The notes under the pieces are model-generated. The model did not search any database. It saw nothing but the letters and a program-made list of their open reading frames with translations, and had not been told where the DNA came from. Made by a program: the position numbers and the translations under genes. Below are positions 17,864 to 26,762 of a stretch of 64,000 bases of DNA, piece by piece (positions within the stretch are counted from its first letter, which is position 1; every line of letters starts with the position of its first letter). The stretch spans positions 110,086-174,085 of the forward strand of contig NZ_JAKQZH010000004.1 of assembly GCF_022343555.1 (NCBI RefSeq). The letters run 5' to 3'. Source of the DNA: Marinobacter sp. C7. Its GTDB lineage: Bacteria; Pseudomonadota; Gammaproteobacteria; Pseudomonadales; Oleiphilaceae.

Positions 17864-18844
17864 TCAGAAGTAGTAGACACCACCAACGGCTACAGCAGAA
17901 CGCTCGCTTTCGTTGGCAACGCCGTATACACCGTCGTCACCATTGCCCAGGTAGCCTTCAACATACACGTACATGTGGTCAGACAGGTTATGCAGGGCCT
18001 GCAGAGTCAGAGTGTCACGCTCGGTATCGTTTGCGTCGTCAGCAACGTCCAGCTCGTAGGAAGCGGCGAACTGGTTAGCGCCCATGGCGTAAACAGCGTG
18101 TACACCGTAACGGTCACCGACGTCCTTACGGGTCTGGTACTGACCGGTCAGGCTCAGAGCGTCCATGTCAAAAGTGGCACGCACACCGTAGGTGTTTTCG
18201 TTGTTCGGACCGCCAGCACCGTCGTTGGAGTCCATGGCCACGGCCAGCTCCAGGTTGTCAACCGCGTAGGTGGCGGCCAACTGGTACGGGTAGGACTTCT
18301 CACCGCTCTTGTCCGGGAGAGTGGCGTCGTCAAGGTCACCGTTGATCTGTACAGCGGCGCCCAGGGTCAGGCCGCCGAAGGACGGAGTCATGTACTGAAC
18401 AAGATCACCTTCGCCAGTCTCGTAGCCACCGCCGAAGTTGTAGGCAGCGAACTCGTAGAAGTTGGCGATCTTGTCGATGGCGCTCTCATAGGTGGAGTCA
18501 TCAGAGCCGACCCATACCTGGCCGAAGCTGTCGCCCTTCACACCGATGTAAGCTTCATCAACGTCTTCCAGACCGGTCTCACGGTCCTTGTCGTCAGCTG
18601 CCAGCCCTTCAAGCTCCAGCTTGAAGAACCCGGTGATGCCCGGAGCGATCTCGTGGTCGTGTTTGACACCCAGAGTGGAACCGTTGTCTGCGTGCTCCAG
18701 GCCATTCTCGCCGCCCTTCACGTCAGCGTGGTAAACCACGTACTGGATGTTACCGTAAACGGTCGGCATGTTGCTTTCCTGGGCAGCGACAGCGCCAGAG
18801 AAAGTAGCTGCTGCAATAGCAGATGCGATGAGCGTTTTTTTCAT
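17864..18844 (-). CDS. Outer-membrane porin (Gram-negative general porin)
   Basis: 326 aa trimeric beta-barrel porin for small hydrophilic solutes. It has a clear signal peptide MKKTLIASAIAAATFSGAVA with cleavage after AVAA. Alternating beta strands, VYGNIQYVVYH, GFFKLELEG, DEAYIGVKGDSFGQVWVGSDDS (the family's conserved strand-loop) and a terminal VGGVYYF ending in Phe support outer-membrane insertion. It is strongly acidic, as in marine porins. AGGAAG lies 7 bp before the ATG. A terminator follows, so it is a single-gene unit with a long upstream region. Confidence 0.92.
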   Translation of the reverse strand: MKKTLIASAIAAATFSGAVAAQESNMPTVYGNIQYVVYHADVKGGENGLEHADNGSTLGVKHDHEIAPGITGFFKLELEGLAADDKDRETGLEDVDEAYIGVKGDSFGQVWVGSDDSTYESAIDKIANFYEFAAYNFGGGYETGEGDLVQYMTPSFGGLTLGAAVQINGDLDDATLPDKSGEKSYPYQLAATYAVDNLELAVAMDSNDGAGGPNNENTYGVRATFDMDALSLTGQYQTRKDVGDRYGVHAVYAMGANQFAASYELDVADDANDTERDTLTLQALHNLSDHMYVYVEGYLGNGDDGVYGVANESERSAVAVGGVYYF

Positions 18845-19346
18845 GTTGCGTCTTCCTTTTTGAGTTAACTCAGGTTTTAGCGACGGGTACTGATCCCGAT
18901 TTTTTTAAGGCATCACCAGTCAGGCTGGATGTGCCGGATTCTCGATTATCTCCATGTCATTTTTATTACATCGAGATAACTTTTCTTCTTCTTTTGAAAA
19001 CCTGCAGAACTACAGGTCTTTATAGCTCAGTTACTTACAGCACTTTCTTAAAGCGGCAAGTAATGAATCTGTTTTAATACAAAGAACCTGCATTTGCAAA
19101 TTTTAAACAGCGCATTTTTAGCTTGTTTGGCACCAGAAAGGCAACCCTTTATAGCCAGGCGCTCTGTTCAGTTTTGTGTCCAATACACTACAAATACGAG
19201 GCCAACCACTTTTTTTCTCTTCCAATTCAGCGACCTAAAGAACATCAATCCTGGAGCCGAACTGAACAGACACTCAATCCCTTCCCACGGTGCACCAGCT
19301 GCAAACACGGAGGCATGCAGCGCCCCCTGGTGGTGCACACATTCTT
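18845..19346. other. 502-bp non-coding region upstream of the porin
   Basis: No credible ORF. It is visibly more AT-rich than its neighbours, as expected for a porin control region with a long leader. I see no confident -35/-10 pair. Near the dtd end, GGTGCACCA (from 19289) and TGGTGCAC (to 19338) can pair, a possible 3' structure for the pip-dtd transcript. Confidence 0.5.
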
Positions 19347-19802
19347 TTATGACACCCCGTTCACTTCCAACATGAACGTTACCGGGCCATCATTAACCAG
19401 CTGTACTTGCATATTCGCCCCAAAACGCCCCTCCGCGACGAGCTCAGCCCCCAGGCACCCGGTTGCCTCCTGCACAAACTCGCGGTATAGCTCATTGGCG
19501 GCTTCCGGCTTTGCGGCCAGCGAAAAGCCCGGACGGGTTCCCGAGCGGGTATCGGCTGCAAGGGTAAACTGGGGCACGACAAGCAAGCCGCCACCGATGT
19601 CCTGCAGACTTCGGTTCATACGGCCCTGCTCGTCAGGGAAGATACGATAGGAAAGAATCTTTCGGCACAGTTCCTTTGCCTCTGCTGGCCCGTCATCCCG
19701 CTCAATCCCGAGCAGGAGTAAAACTCCACGGCCGATCGCGCCAACTGACTGGCCATCAACCGTGACACTGGCTTCCGATACTCTCTGGATAAGCCCTTTC
19801 AT
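19347..19802 (-). CDS. dtd: D-aminoacyl-tRNA deacylase
   Basis: 151 aa, hydrolyses D-aminoacyl (and glycyl-Ala) tRNAs in the cytosol. It starts MKGLIQRVSEASVTVDG with AGGA upstream; a longer in-frame reading to 20012 overlaps pip and is not homologous-looking. Catalytic signatures are VVPQFTLAADTRSGTRPGF (the SQFTL region, here with P for S) and the C-terminal NDGPVTF (the NxGPVT cross-subunit motif). It lies 83 bp after pip on the same strand, probably one unit. Confidence 0.95.
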   Translation of the reverse strand: MKGLIQRVSEASVTVDGQSVGAIGRGVLLLLGIERDDGPAEAKELCRKILSYRIFPDEQGRMNRSLQDIGGGLLVVPQFTLAADTRSGTRPGFSLAAKPEAANELYREFVQEATGCLGAELVAEGRFGANMQVQLVNDGPVTFMLEVNGVS

Positions 19803-19885
19803 TCGCTTCCTGACAGACGGCGAAATTACGAATCGGCAAGAGTGTATCCCTGCTCCCCGAAGACCGCAACCCGGCCAAAGGGTTT

Positions 19886-20848
19886 TTATCCGACAGGCTT
19901 CTCGGTTTTCGCCACCACTTCCTCCACGCCTCGTATCAGGGCATCGACAATGGCAGGCTCGGAAGCAGAATGACCGGCATCCCGAATGATCCGCAGGTCG
20001 GCTTCCGGCCACGCATTGCTCAGCGCCAATGCGTTATCCAGCGGGCAGACCATGTCATAGCGGCCGTGAACGATGATCCCGGGAATGTCCGCAAGCTTGT
20101 AGGCGTCGCGGACAATCTGATCAGGTTCCAGGAAGGCATTGTTCATGAAGTAGTGGCACTCGATCCTTGCCAGAGCAATCGCCACATGGGGATGGGCGAA
20201 ATGCTCGACCACCCGGGGATTGGGGTTCAGAGTGGCGCACCGTCCTTCCCAGATCGACCAGGCCTTGGCGGCCTGGATCTGCTCCAGCTCGTTGGAGCTG
20301 GTCAGCCGCCGGTAATAGGCAGAAACCATATCAGCACGCTCTGACTCGGGGATCTGCGCCTCAAAGTCCTCCCAGTAATCCGGAAACACCCGGCTGGCGC
20401 CCTCCTGGTAGAACCAGTGAATATCCCGCGGCCGGCACAGGAAGACACCTCGCAGGACCAGCCCCGACACCCGGTCAGGATGTGTCTGTGCGTATACGAG
20501 ACTCAGTGTTGAACCCCAGCTGCCGCCAAACAGCAGCCAGCGATCAATGCCCAGAAACTTGCGAACCGTTTCCATATCCTCCACCAGCTTGTCGGTGCTG
20601 TTTCCTTCCAGCTCCGCCAACGGTGTGGATCGGCCCGCACCGCGCTGGTCCATGAGAATGATCCGGAAGCGCTCGGCATCAAAGAAGCGCCGATGGTAAT
20701 CCTCACAACCACCCCCTGGCCCTCCATGCACCACCAGAACGGGAATGCCGTCCGGGTTGCCGCTTTCTTCTATATAGAGTTCGTGGGGAGGGTCTACCGC
20801 CAGGCGGTGATGGGTGTTGGGGAGGATTTCAGGGTAGAGGGTTAGCAT
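19886..20848 (-). CDS. pip: Proline iminopeptidase
   Basis: 320 aa alpha/beta-hydrolase of peptidase family S33, removing N-terminal proline from peptides. The oxyanion-hole segment VVHGGPGGGC (about 41-50), DQRGAGRSTP, nucleophile elbow GGSWGSTLSL (Ser about 110) and late GRYDMVCP (Asp) and DAGHSASEP (His) give a full catalytic triad. No signal peptide. It follows typA across a repeat locus and precedes dtd. Confidence 0.94.
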   Translation of the reverse strand: MLTLYPEILPNTHHRLAVDPPHELYIEESGNPDGIPVLVVHGGPGGGCEDYHRRFFDAERFRIILMDQRGAGRSTPLAELEGNSTDKLVEDMETVRKFLGIDRWLLFGGSWGSTLSLVYAQTHPDRVSGLVLRGVFLCRPRDIHWFYQEGASRVFPDYWEDFEAQIPESERADMVSAYYRRLTSSNELEQIQAAKAWSIWEGRCATLNPNPRVVEHFAHPHVAIALARIECHYFMNNAFLEPDQIVRDAYKLADIPGIIVHGRYDMVCPLDNALALSNAWPEADLRIIRDAGHSASEPAIVDALIRGVEEVVAKTEKPVG

Positions 20849-20894
20849 CGGCAGAACTCCGGCGTAATCGTTTAATCGGAGTTTGGCTGAACAT

Positions 20895-20946
20895 GGGGTC
20901 AGATGAAAGGGAAACAGGGGTCTGAAGAAAGCATTGTTTTGAGCCC
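20895..20946. repeat. Decayed GGGGTCAG palindrome pair (locus 2, older copy)
   Basis: A variant A left half GGGGTCAGATGAAAG (from 20895) has lost its right arm. It is followed at 20917-20946 by a variant B remnant beginning GGGGTCTGAAGAAAGC with several mismatches in its right arm. It sits just upstream of an intact A-B pair. Confidence 0.7.
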
Positions 20947-20976
20947 GGGAGCAGAGCTTAACCCAGGAATAAAAAA

Positions 20977-21006
20977 GGGGTCAGATGAAGGCTTTCATCT
21001 GACCCC
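20977..21006. repeat. GGGGTCAG palindrome, variant A (locus 2)
   Basis: 30 bp, perfect 13-bp stem GGGGTCAGATGAA / TTCATCTGACCCC, loop GGCT. In the typA-pip intergenic region. Confidence 0.95.
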
Positions 21007-21037
21007 GGGGCTGGCGTCGAGATTGGGGAGCAAAGCC

Positions 21038-21067
21038 GGGGTCAGAAGAAAGCGTTCTTCTGACCCC
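21038..21067. repeat. GGGGTCAG palindrome, variant B (locus 2)
   Basis: 30 bp, perfect 13-bp stem GGGGTCAGAAGAA / TTCTTCTGACCCC, loop AGCG. It starts 61 bp after the variant A copy and lies 19 bp beyond the typA stop. Confidence 0.95.
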
Positions 21068-21086
21068 ATTTTCTCGCCCGAGACAG

Positions 21087-22901
21087 CTATGACTTCTTGC
21101 CGGCGCGCTTGCGCTCGTTCTCGGTCAGCAGTTTCTTGCGCAGGCGAATGGACTTGGGTGTTACTTCGACCAGTTCATCGTCATCGATGAACTCCAGCGC
21201 CTGCTCCAGAGTGTGCTTGATGGGCGGCACCAGGCCGATCACTTCGTCTTTACCGGAGGCACGCATGTTATCCAGTTTCTTGGCCTTGGTGGGGTTGATC
21301 ACGATGTCGTTTTCACGACTGTGAATACCACACAGCTGGCCCTCGTAAATCTCGTCACCCGGTGCCAGGAAAAGCTTGCCACGACTTTGCAGGGTCTCCA
21401 GCGAATAAGTCATCGCTGTACCTTTCGCCATGGAGATCAGTACCCCGTTCTGACGACCAGCCATGGCACCTTCTTTCAAAGGTCCGTAGTGGCTGAATGT
21501 CGACGTCAGAATACCGGTACCGGAAGTCATGGTCAGGAAGGCGTTTCGGAAGCCGATCAGGCCACGGGCCGGGATGAGGTATTCCACCCGCATGCGGCCT
21601 TTGCCGTCCGGAATCATGTTGGTCATCTCGCCCTTGCGCAGGCCGAGCTGCTCCATCACCGGTCCCTGGTGCTGCTCTTCGATATCCACGATCACGTTCT
21701 CATACGGTTCCTGTTTCACACCGTCGATTTCCCGGATAACCACTTCCGGCCGGCCAACGGCCAGTTCGAAGTTCTCGCGGCGCATGTTCTCGATGAGAAC
21801 CGAAAGATGCAGTTCACCCCGGCCAGACACCTTGAACTTGTCGGCAGAGTCGCCCTCTTCCACACGCAGAGCCACGTTGTGCAGCAATTCCTTTTCCAGA
21901 CGCTCCTTGATGTTGCGGCTGGTGACGTACTTGCCTTCCTTACCGGCGAACGGGGAATCGTTCACCTGGAAAGTCATGGAGACGGTGGGCTCGTCTACGG
22001 TCAGTGGCGGCAGAGCCTCCACGTTGTTCTGGTCACACAGGGTGTCGGATATGTAAAGCGGGTCCAGACCACTGATGCACACGATGTCACCAGCCTGGGC
22101 CTCATCAACTTCGACACGCTGCAGGCCGGAGTGCCCCATGATCTTGAGGATACGGCCATTACGCTTCTTGCCGTCGGCCCCAATGGCAGTAACCGGGGTG
22201 TTGGTCTTGACCGAGCCGCGCATGATGCGGCCGATGCCGATGACACCCAGGAAGCTGTTGTAATCCAGCTGGGAGATCTGCATCTGGAACGGGCCGTCCC
22301 GATCGACCGCAGGCGCGGGCACGTGGTCGACAATCGCCTGAAACACGGCATCCATATTGTCATCGAGGCTTTCGTGCTCCATCCCGGCAATGCCATTCAG
22401 GGCACTGGCGTAGACAATCGGGAAGTCCAGCTGTTCGTCGGTGGCCCCAAGGTTATCGAACAGGTCAAACACCTGATCCACGACCCAGTCCGGACGGGCG
22501 CCGGGACGGTCGATCTTGTTCACCACCACAATCGGGCGCAGGCCTGCTGCGAACGCCTTCTGGGTGACAAAACGGGTTTGCGGCATGGGGCCGTCGATGG
22601 AATCCACCACCAGCAGCACACTGTCAACCATGCTCATGACCCGCTCAACTTCGCCGCCGAAGTCAGCGTGCCCCGGAGTGTCCACGATGTTGATATCGTA
22701 GTCTTTCCATTTCAGCGCGGTGTTCTTGGCCAGAATGGTGATGCCACGCTCTTTTTCCTGGTCGTTGGAATCCATAACGCGCTCGTTTTCGAGCTCCTTA
22801 CGGTCCAGCGTGCCGGACTGGCGCAGCAACTGGTCAACCAGGGTGGTCTTACCGTGGTCTACGTGGGCAATAATGGCGACATTTCTGAGCTTTTCAATCA
22901 C
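21087..22901 (-). CDS. typA: Translational GTPase TypA/BipA
   Basis: 604 aa ribosome-associated GTPase of the EF-G-like family, needed for 50S assembly and stress or low-temperature growth in other bacteria. Start GTG with AGGAAA at 8 bp. G motifs are [10 protein letters not shown] (P-loop), [21 protein letters not shown] and [11 protein letters not shown]. The C-terminal BipA-specific part has [17 protein letters not shown] and a basic tail. Length is typical (about 605). It is read toward pip across repeat locus 2. Confidence 0.97.
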   Translation of the reverse strand: MIEKLRNVAIIAHVDHGKTTLVDQLLRQSGTLDRKELENERVMDSNDQEKERGITILAKNTALKWKDYDINIVDTPGHADFGGEVERVMSMVDSVLLVVDSIDGPMPQTRFVTQKAFAAGLRPIVVVNKIDRPGARPDWVVDQVFDLFDNLGATDEQLDFPIVYASALNGIAGMEHESLDDNMDAVFQAIVDHVPAPAVDRDGPFQMQISQLDYNSFLGVIGIGRIMRGSVKTNTPVTAIGADGKKRNGRILKIMGHSGLQRVEVDEAQAGDIVCISGLDPLYISDTLCDQNNVEALPPLTVDEPTVSMTFQVNDSPFAGKEGKYVTSRNIKERLEKELLHNVALRVEEGDSADKFKVSGRGELHLSVLIENMRRENFELAVGRPEVVIREIDGVKQEPYENVIVDIEEQHQGPVMEQLGLRKGEMTNMIPDGKGRMRVEYLIPARGLIGFRNAFLTMTSGTGILTSTFSHYGPLKEGAMAGRQNGVLISMAKGTAMTYSLETLQSRGKLFLAPGDEIYEGQLCGIHSRENDIVINPTKAKKLDNMRASGKDEVIGLVPPIKHTLEQALEFIDDDELVEVTPKSIRLRKKLLTENERKRAGKKS

Positions 22902-22999
22902 AACGGGTTTCCTGAGGAAAAAATGAGCGGCGCGCAGTATATCGAAAAGTCGATGTCGTTAATATGAAGATTAATGCCTATTCTTTAACCAGCGATCTC

Positions 23000-23058
23000 G
23001 CACTCATATGGCGCACCAAAACGCCAAGCGCACCATATTAGTGCACTCATTTGGTGCA
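23000..23058 (+). promoter_or_regulatory. Cluster of NtrC-type enhancer sites upstream of glnA
   Basis: Three dyads fit GCAC-N7-GTGC: 23000-23014 (GCAC-TCATATG-GCGC, one mismatch), 23030-23044 (GCAC-CATATTA-GTGC, perfect) and 23043-23057 (GCAC-TCATTTG-GTGC, perfect, within TGCACTCATTTGGTGCA). The last two share GTGCAC. They lie about 90-140 bp before the sigma-54 promoter, a usual enhancer distance. Confidence 0.85.
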
Positions 23059-23143
23059 TTTTGCCATGGAAGAGCCTGCCTGGTCGCGCCATAACGGCCC
23101 CAGACCCGCATGGCTGCGCCTTTCTGGCGCAAGCACGAAAAAC

Positions 23144-23159
23144 TGGCAAGCCGATTGCT
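23144..23159 (+). promoter_or_regulatory. Sigma-54 promoter of glnA
   Basis: TGGCAAG-CCGA-TTGCT matches the -24/-12 consensus TGGCACG-N4-TTGCW, with the GG and GC exactly 12 bp apart. The start point should be near 23170, about 145 bp before the glnA ATG. With the NtrC sites upstream, this shows nitrogen control of glnA. Confidence 0.88.
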
Positions 23160-23316
23160 TATGGTAAGTCAGCCGAAAATTATCAGGTAAGGGATGCACG
23201 CTTTTGGTAAGCTGCCCGAACCCGAAGAACAGATCGGATCTCCGAATCCCTGATCGATCCGGCATCACGAACATGAAATACGCCCGCGCTGCGGGATAAC
23301 TTACGGAGCATGCACA

Positions 23317-24720
23317 ATGTCCAAGACGATTGATTTGATCAAAGAACACGAAGTCAAGTGGGTTGACCTGCGCTTCACAGACAGCCGCGGTAAAGAGCAG
23401 CACGTTACTCTGCCGGCCACTGAAGTTGATGAGGATTTCTTCACCGACGGCAAGATGTTCGACGGCTCCTCCATCGCTGGCTGGAAGGGCATCAACGAAT
23501 CCGACATGATCCTGATGCCGGACGACGAGACCTCCGTCCTGGATCCGTTCACCGAAGAAACCACTATCAACATCACCTGCGACATCGTCGAGCCTTCCAC
23601 CATGCAGGGCTACGAGCGTGATCCCCGCTCCGTTGCCAAGCGCGCCGAAGAGTACCTGAAGTCCACCGGCATCGCCGATGGCGCCCTGTTCGGCCCGGAG
23701 CCGGAGTTCTTCGTGTTCGATTCCGTCAAGTGGAACGTCGACATGAAAGGGGCCATGTACGAGATCCACTCCGAAGAAGCCGCCTGGGTTTCCGGTGAAG
23801 ATTTCGATCGCAACAACATTGGTCACCGTCCGGGCGTAAAAGGTGGCTACTTCCCGGTTCCGCCGGTAGACAGCCTGCATGACCTGCGTGGCGCCATGTG
23901 TGCGGCCATGGAATCCATGGGTCTGGAAATTGAGGTTCACCACCACGAGGTTGGTACCGCAGGCCAGTGCGAAATCGGCGTTGGCGCGAACACCCTGACC
24001 CGCAAGGCTGACGAAGTTCAGATCCTGAAGTACTGCGTCCACAATGTGGCTCACGCCTATGGCAAGACCGCCACTTTCATGCCCAAGCCGGTGGTTGGTG
24101 ACAACGGTTCTGGCATGCACGTGCACATGTCCCTGAACAAGGACGGCAAGAACCTGTTCGCAGGCGACGGCTACGCCGGTCTGAGCGAGATGGCCCTGTA
24201 CTACATCGGCGGCGTTATCAAGCATGCCAAGGCTATCAACGCCTTCGCCAACAGCTCCACCAACAGCTACAAGCGTCTGGTGCCGGGCTTCGAGGCGCCG
24301 GTTATGCTGGCCTACTCCGCCCGTAACCGTTCCGCTTCCATCCGGATCCCGTACGTCAACAGCCCGAAAGCGCGCCGTATCGAAGTTCGCTTCCCGGATC
24401 CGTCTGCCAACCCGTACCTGGCGTTTGCAGCCCTGATGATGGCCGGCCTCGACGGCATCCAGAACAAGATCCACCCGGGCGATGCCATGGACAAGGACCT
24501 GTACGACCTGCCGAAGGAAGAAGCACTGAACATTCCGACTGTGGCAGAAACCTTCCAGGAAGCTCTGGACTGCCTGGAGCAGGACCACGAGTTCCTGACC
24601 CGTGGCGGTGTCTTCACCGAGGATATGATCCAGGGTTACATCGACCTGAAGCGCGGTGAGGTAGAGCGTCTGAACATGACCACTCACCCGGTTGAGTTCG
24701 ACCTGTACTACTCCTGCTGA
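23317..24720 (+). CDS. glnA: Glutamine synthetase type I
   Basis: 467 aa, ATP-dependent synthesis of glutamine from glutamate and ammonia; dodecamer in the cytosol. It starts [20 protein letters not shown] and shows [24 protein letters not shown] (metal-site Glu), [39 protein letters not shown] and the adenylylation-site Tyr in [10 protein letters not shown]. This is the GSI-beta form regulated by GlnE. It has NtrC and sigma-54 elements upstream and a strong terminator downstream, so it is largely its own unit. Confidence 0.98.
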   Translation: MSKTIDLIKEHEVKWVDLRFTDSRGKEQHVTLPATEVDEDFFTDGKMFDGSSIAGWKGINESDMILMPDDETSVLDPFTEETTINITCDIVEPSTMQGYERDPRSVAKRAEEYLKSTGIADGALFGPEPEFFVFDSVKWNVDMKGAMYEIHSEEAAWVSGEDFDRNNIGHRPGVKGGYFPVPPVDSLHDLRGAMCAAMESMGLEIEVHHHEVGTAGQCEIGVGANTLTRKADEVQILKYCVHNVAHAYGKTATFMPKPVVGDNGSGMHVHMSLNKDGKNLFAGDGYAGLSEMALYYIGGVIKHAKAINAFANSSTNSYKRLVPGFEAPVMLAYSARNRSASIRIPYVNSPKARRIEVRFPDPSANPYLAFAALMMAGLDGIQNKIHPGDAMDKDLYDLPKEEALNIPTVAETFQEALDCLEQDHEFLTRGGVFTEDMIQGYIDLKRGEVERLNMTTHPVEFDLYYSC

Positions 24721-24743
24721 TCCGATCCAACCCGGATTGAAAG

Positions 24744-24771
24744 AAGCCCCGCCCTGTGCGGGGCTTTTTTT
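24744..24771 (+). terminator. Rho-independent terminator of glnA
   Basis: AAGCCCCGC and GCGGGGCTT stem with loop CCTGT, followed by seven T. It begins 23 bp after the glnA stop. Confidence 0.95.
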
Positions 24772-24892
24772 GTGCGCAGACTCACACTCTCACGCCCTTA
24801 ACGATATGTAACCAACAAGGACCGGCCGGGGCGTTGAAAAGGCCTCACAGGCCGTTGATAATCAAACCAAACCAACATTGCAGGTCAGGGTT

Positions 24893-25417
24893 ATGAACGC
24901 GAAGTACGGATTGGTGGCAGGTTTTCTGATTTTGCTCTCGGCACCGGCCGTCGGCGAGGTATACCGGCACGTCGACGCCCAGGGAAACGTCACCTACTCC
25001 GACGAACCGATCGAGGGCGGCGAAACGGTTGATGTCAAACCGGTTACCACCGTCACCCTGCCCAAGCCGCAGACAGTTCGCGAGACCGAGAAGTTGCGGG
25101 AGGAAGTGAAACGGGAAGGTGCCGTCTATGACAGCGTTTCCTTCGTTCACCCGCAAAATGACCAGGCCTTCCACAGCGGCAGCGGAGATGTCCGCTTTGA
25201 GGTCACCAGTACTCCGGGACTGCAGTCCGGCCACAAATACGAAGTCACCCTCGATGGCCAGCCCGTCGCCCAGACCTCCTCGGGCTCGGTGGTCGTGAAC
25301 AACATCTACCGCGGCACCCATCAGGCCGGCGTCCATATCGTGGACGAAAACGGCGTACAAGTGAAAACCGGTTCGCCCGTCAGCTTCACCGTCCACCGCC
25401 CTTCCGTCCAAAACTGA
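24893..25417 (+). CDS. Secreted DUF4124 domain protein
   Basis: 174 aa. Signal peptide MNAKYGLVAGFLILLSAPAVG, then VYRHVDAQGNVTYSDEP, the DUF4124 signature, about residues 22-40. A Lys/Glu-rich helix follows. The C-terminal half (about 90-174) is predicted to be all beta, with VRFEVTSTPGLQSGHKYEV and a final PVSFTVHRPS, like an immunoglobulin-type fold. Start is ATG 24893; an upstream TTG at 24878 is less likely. It lies between glnA and ntrB. A periplasmic role is inferred; function unknown. Confidence 0.8.
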   Translation: MNAKYGLVAGFLILLSAPAVGEVYRHVDAQGNVTYSDEPIEGGETVDVKPVTTVTLPKPQTVRETEKLREEVKREGAVYDSVSFVHPQNDQAFHSGSGDVRFEVTSTPGLQSGHKYEVTLDGQPVAQTSSGSVVVNNIYRGTHQAGVHIVDENGVQVKTGSPVSFTVHRPSVQN

Positions 25418-25511
25418 CTCTACATCGTTTCGCCCCATACTGGTGCATACGCACCACAAAAAGGCCATACTCTGATCAGCAACAGGGCGGAATTGCCCGG
25501 CTGATCACTCA

Positions 25512-25541
25512 GCACCAAACACAGTGCACCAGCGTACTGCA
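25512..25541 (+). promoter_or_regulatory. Possible NtrC sites upstream of ntrB
   Basis: TGCACCAGCGTACTGCA (25525-25541) fits the NtrC dyad GCAC-N7-GTGC with one mismatch. It overlaps GCAC-N8-GTGC at 25512-25527, one base too long. A further inverted pair, GGTGC-ATAC-GCACC, lies at 25442-25455. Confidence 0.5.
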
Positions 25542-25559
25542 CTCGTGGCGTGCCATTTC

Positions 25560-25575
25560 GGGCACGGGCCCTGCC
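25560..25575 (+). promoter_or_regulatory. Possible sigma-54 promoter of ntrBC
   Basis: GGGCACG-GGCC-CTGCC resembles TGGCACG-N4-TTGCW with GG and GC 12 bp apart and three mismatches outside them. It lies about 90 bp before the ntrB start and downstream of the NtrC-like sites. Confidence 0.4.
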
Positions 25576-25667
25576 TTTGCCCATCTTTAGAGGCACAGCG
25601 GTCAAACTGGTTCGGTTCTTGCAATTCCTACCCCGTCATCTTTGAAACGACACGACAGGAATTGCCC

Positions 25668-26762
25668 ATGGCATTCGCCCCGGCCCTAAATGACGGATAC
25701 AAGAGCATTCTGGACAGCCTGAGCACGGCCGTCCTCGTACTTGAAGACAACCTGAAAATCCGTTACCTGAACCCCGCCGCCGAGAGCCTGTTCGAGACCA
25801 GCCTCACTCGCAGCCTGGGGCATCCGTTCCGCGAGATCCTTGCCGCGTCCGAGGATGCCCTCAACACCCTGTACGCTGCGCTTAGGAACGGCCAATCCTA
25901 TACCCGCCGGGAGGCGGAGTTCATGCTGACCAGCGGGGCGAGGCTGACAGTCGACTATTCCGTCACCCCCATTTCCCTGGAGCCGACGGAATTGCTCATC
26001 GAGATCCAGCCACGGGACCGGCTGCTTCGTATCAGCCGGGAAGAGGACCTGATCTCGCAGCAGGAAACCACCCGCATTCTTGTGCGCGGCATGGCCCATG
26101 AGATAAAGAACCCTCTGGGAGGCATACGCGGGGCAGCGCAGTTACTGGATCGGGAGTTGAACGACGAAGACCAGCGGGAATACACCCGGGTTATCATCGA
26201 CGAGGCCGATCGCCTGCGCAGCCTTGTGGACCGTATGCTGGGACCGAACAAGGCACTCAAGTTCGCTCCCGCCAATATCCATGAGGTCCTGGAACGGGTA
26301 CGCACCCTGCTTGAGGCTGAAAGCAAAGGTCGGGTCACCTTCCGGCGCGACTACGATCCGAGCCTGCCAGAACTATGGGCCGACAAGGAGCAGTTGATCC
26401 AGGCGTTCCTCAACATCGCCCGCAATGCCATGGAGGCCGCATTCGAGAACCAGACAGGCGCGAGCAACGAGGAACCGCCGACCATCATGTTCCGGACCCG
26501 GGCCCTGCGGCAATTCACCATTGGCCACAAGCGGTACCGGCTGGTCTGCCGTGTGGACGTCATCGACAACGGCCCGGGAATCCCGCCGGATCTGTTGCAG
26601 AACATTTTTTATCCGATGATCAGTGGCCGTGCCAGTGGCACCGGCCTGGGCCTTTCGATAACCCAGAGCATCATCGGTCAGCATCACGGGCTCGTGGAAT
26701 GTGAAAGCGAGCCCGGGAAAACGGACTTCATCATCTTCCTGCCCCTGGAGGAAAACCCATGA
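25668..26762 (+). CDS. ntrB: Nitrogen regulation sensor kinase NtrB
   Basis: 364 aa cytosolic histidine kinase/phosphatase that phosphorylates NtrC when nitrogen is scarce and is controlled by PII. Start ATG has AGGA at 8 bp and gives MAFAPALNDGYKSILDSL; a longer in-frame ORF to 25524 lacks one. PAS domain about 10-115 (VLEDNLKIRYLNPAAESLF), phospho-acceptor GMAHEIKNPLGGIRGAAQLL (His about 144), N-box NIARNAMEAA, G1 DNGPGIP and G2 GTGLGLSI. No membrane segments. It overlaps ntrC by ATGA. Confidence 0.96.
   Translation: MAFAPALNDGYKSILDSLSTAVLVLEDNLKIRYLNPAAESLFETSLTRSLGHPFREILAASEDALNTLYAALRNGQSYTRREAEFMLTSGARLTVDYSVTPISLEPTELLIEIQPRDRLLRISREEDLISQQETTRILVRGMAHEIKNPLGGIRGAAQLLDRELNDEDQREYTRVIIDEADRLRSLVDRMLGPNKALKFAPANIHEVLERVRTLLEAESKGRVTFRRDYDPSLPELWADKEQLIQAFLNIARNAMEAAFENQTGASNEEPPTIMFRTRALRQFTIGHKRYRLVCRVDVIDNGPGIPPDLLQNIFYPMISGRASGTGLGLSITQSIIGQHHGLVECESEPGKTDFIIFLPLEENP

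Noticed and set aside
21213..22967. 584-codon plus-strand ORF over typA
   Set aside because: Shadow of typA; rich in His and Val with no family motifs.
22902..23316. Small RNA or ORF between typA and glnA
   Set aside because: The space is explained by NtrC sites, the sigma-54 promoter and the glnA leader; no ORF or terminator seen.
23047..24687. 546-codon antisense ORF over glnA
   Set aside because: No recognisable domain; it mirrors the strongly biased codons of glnA on the other strand.
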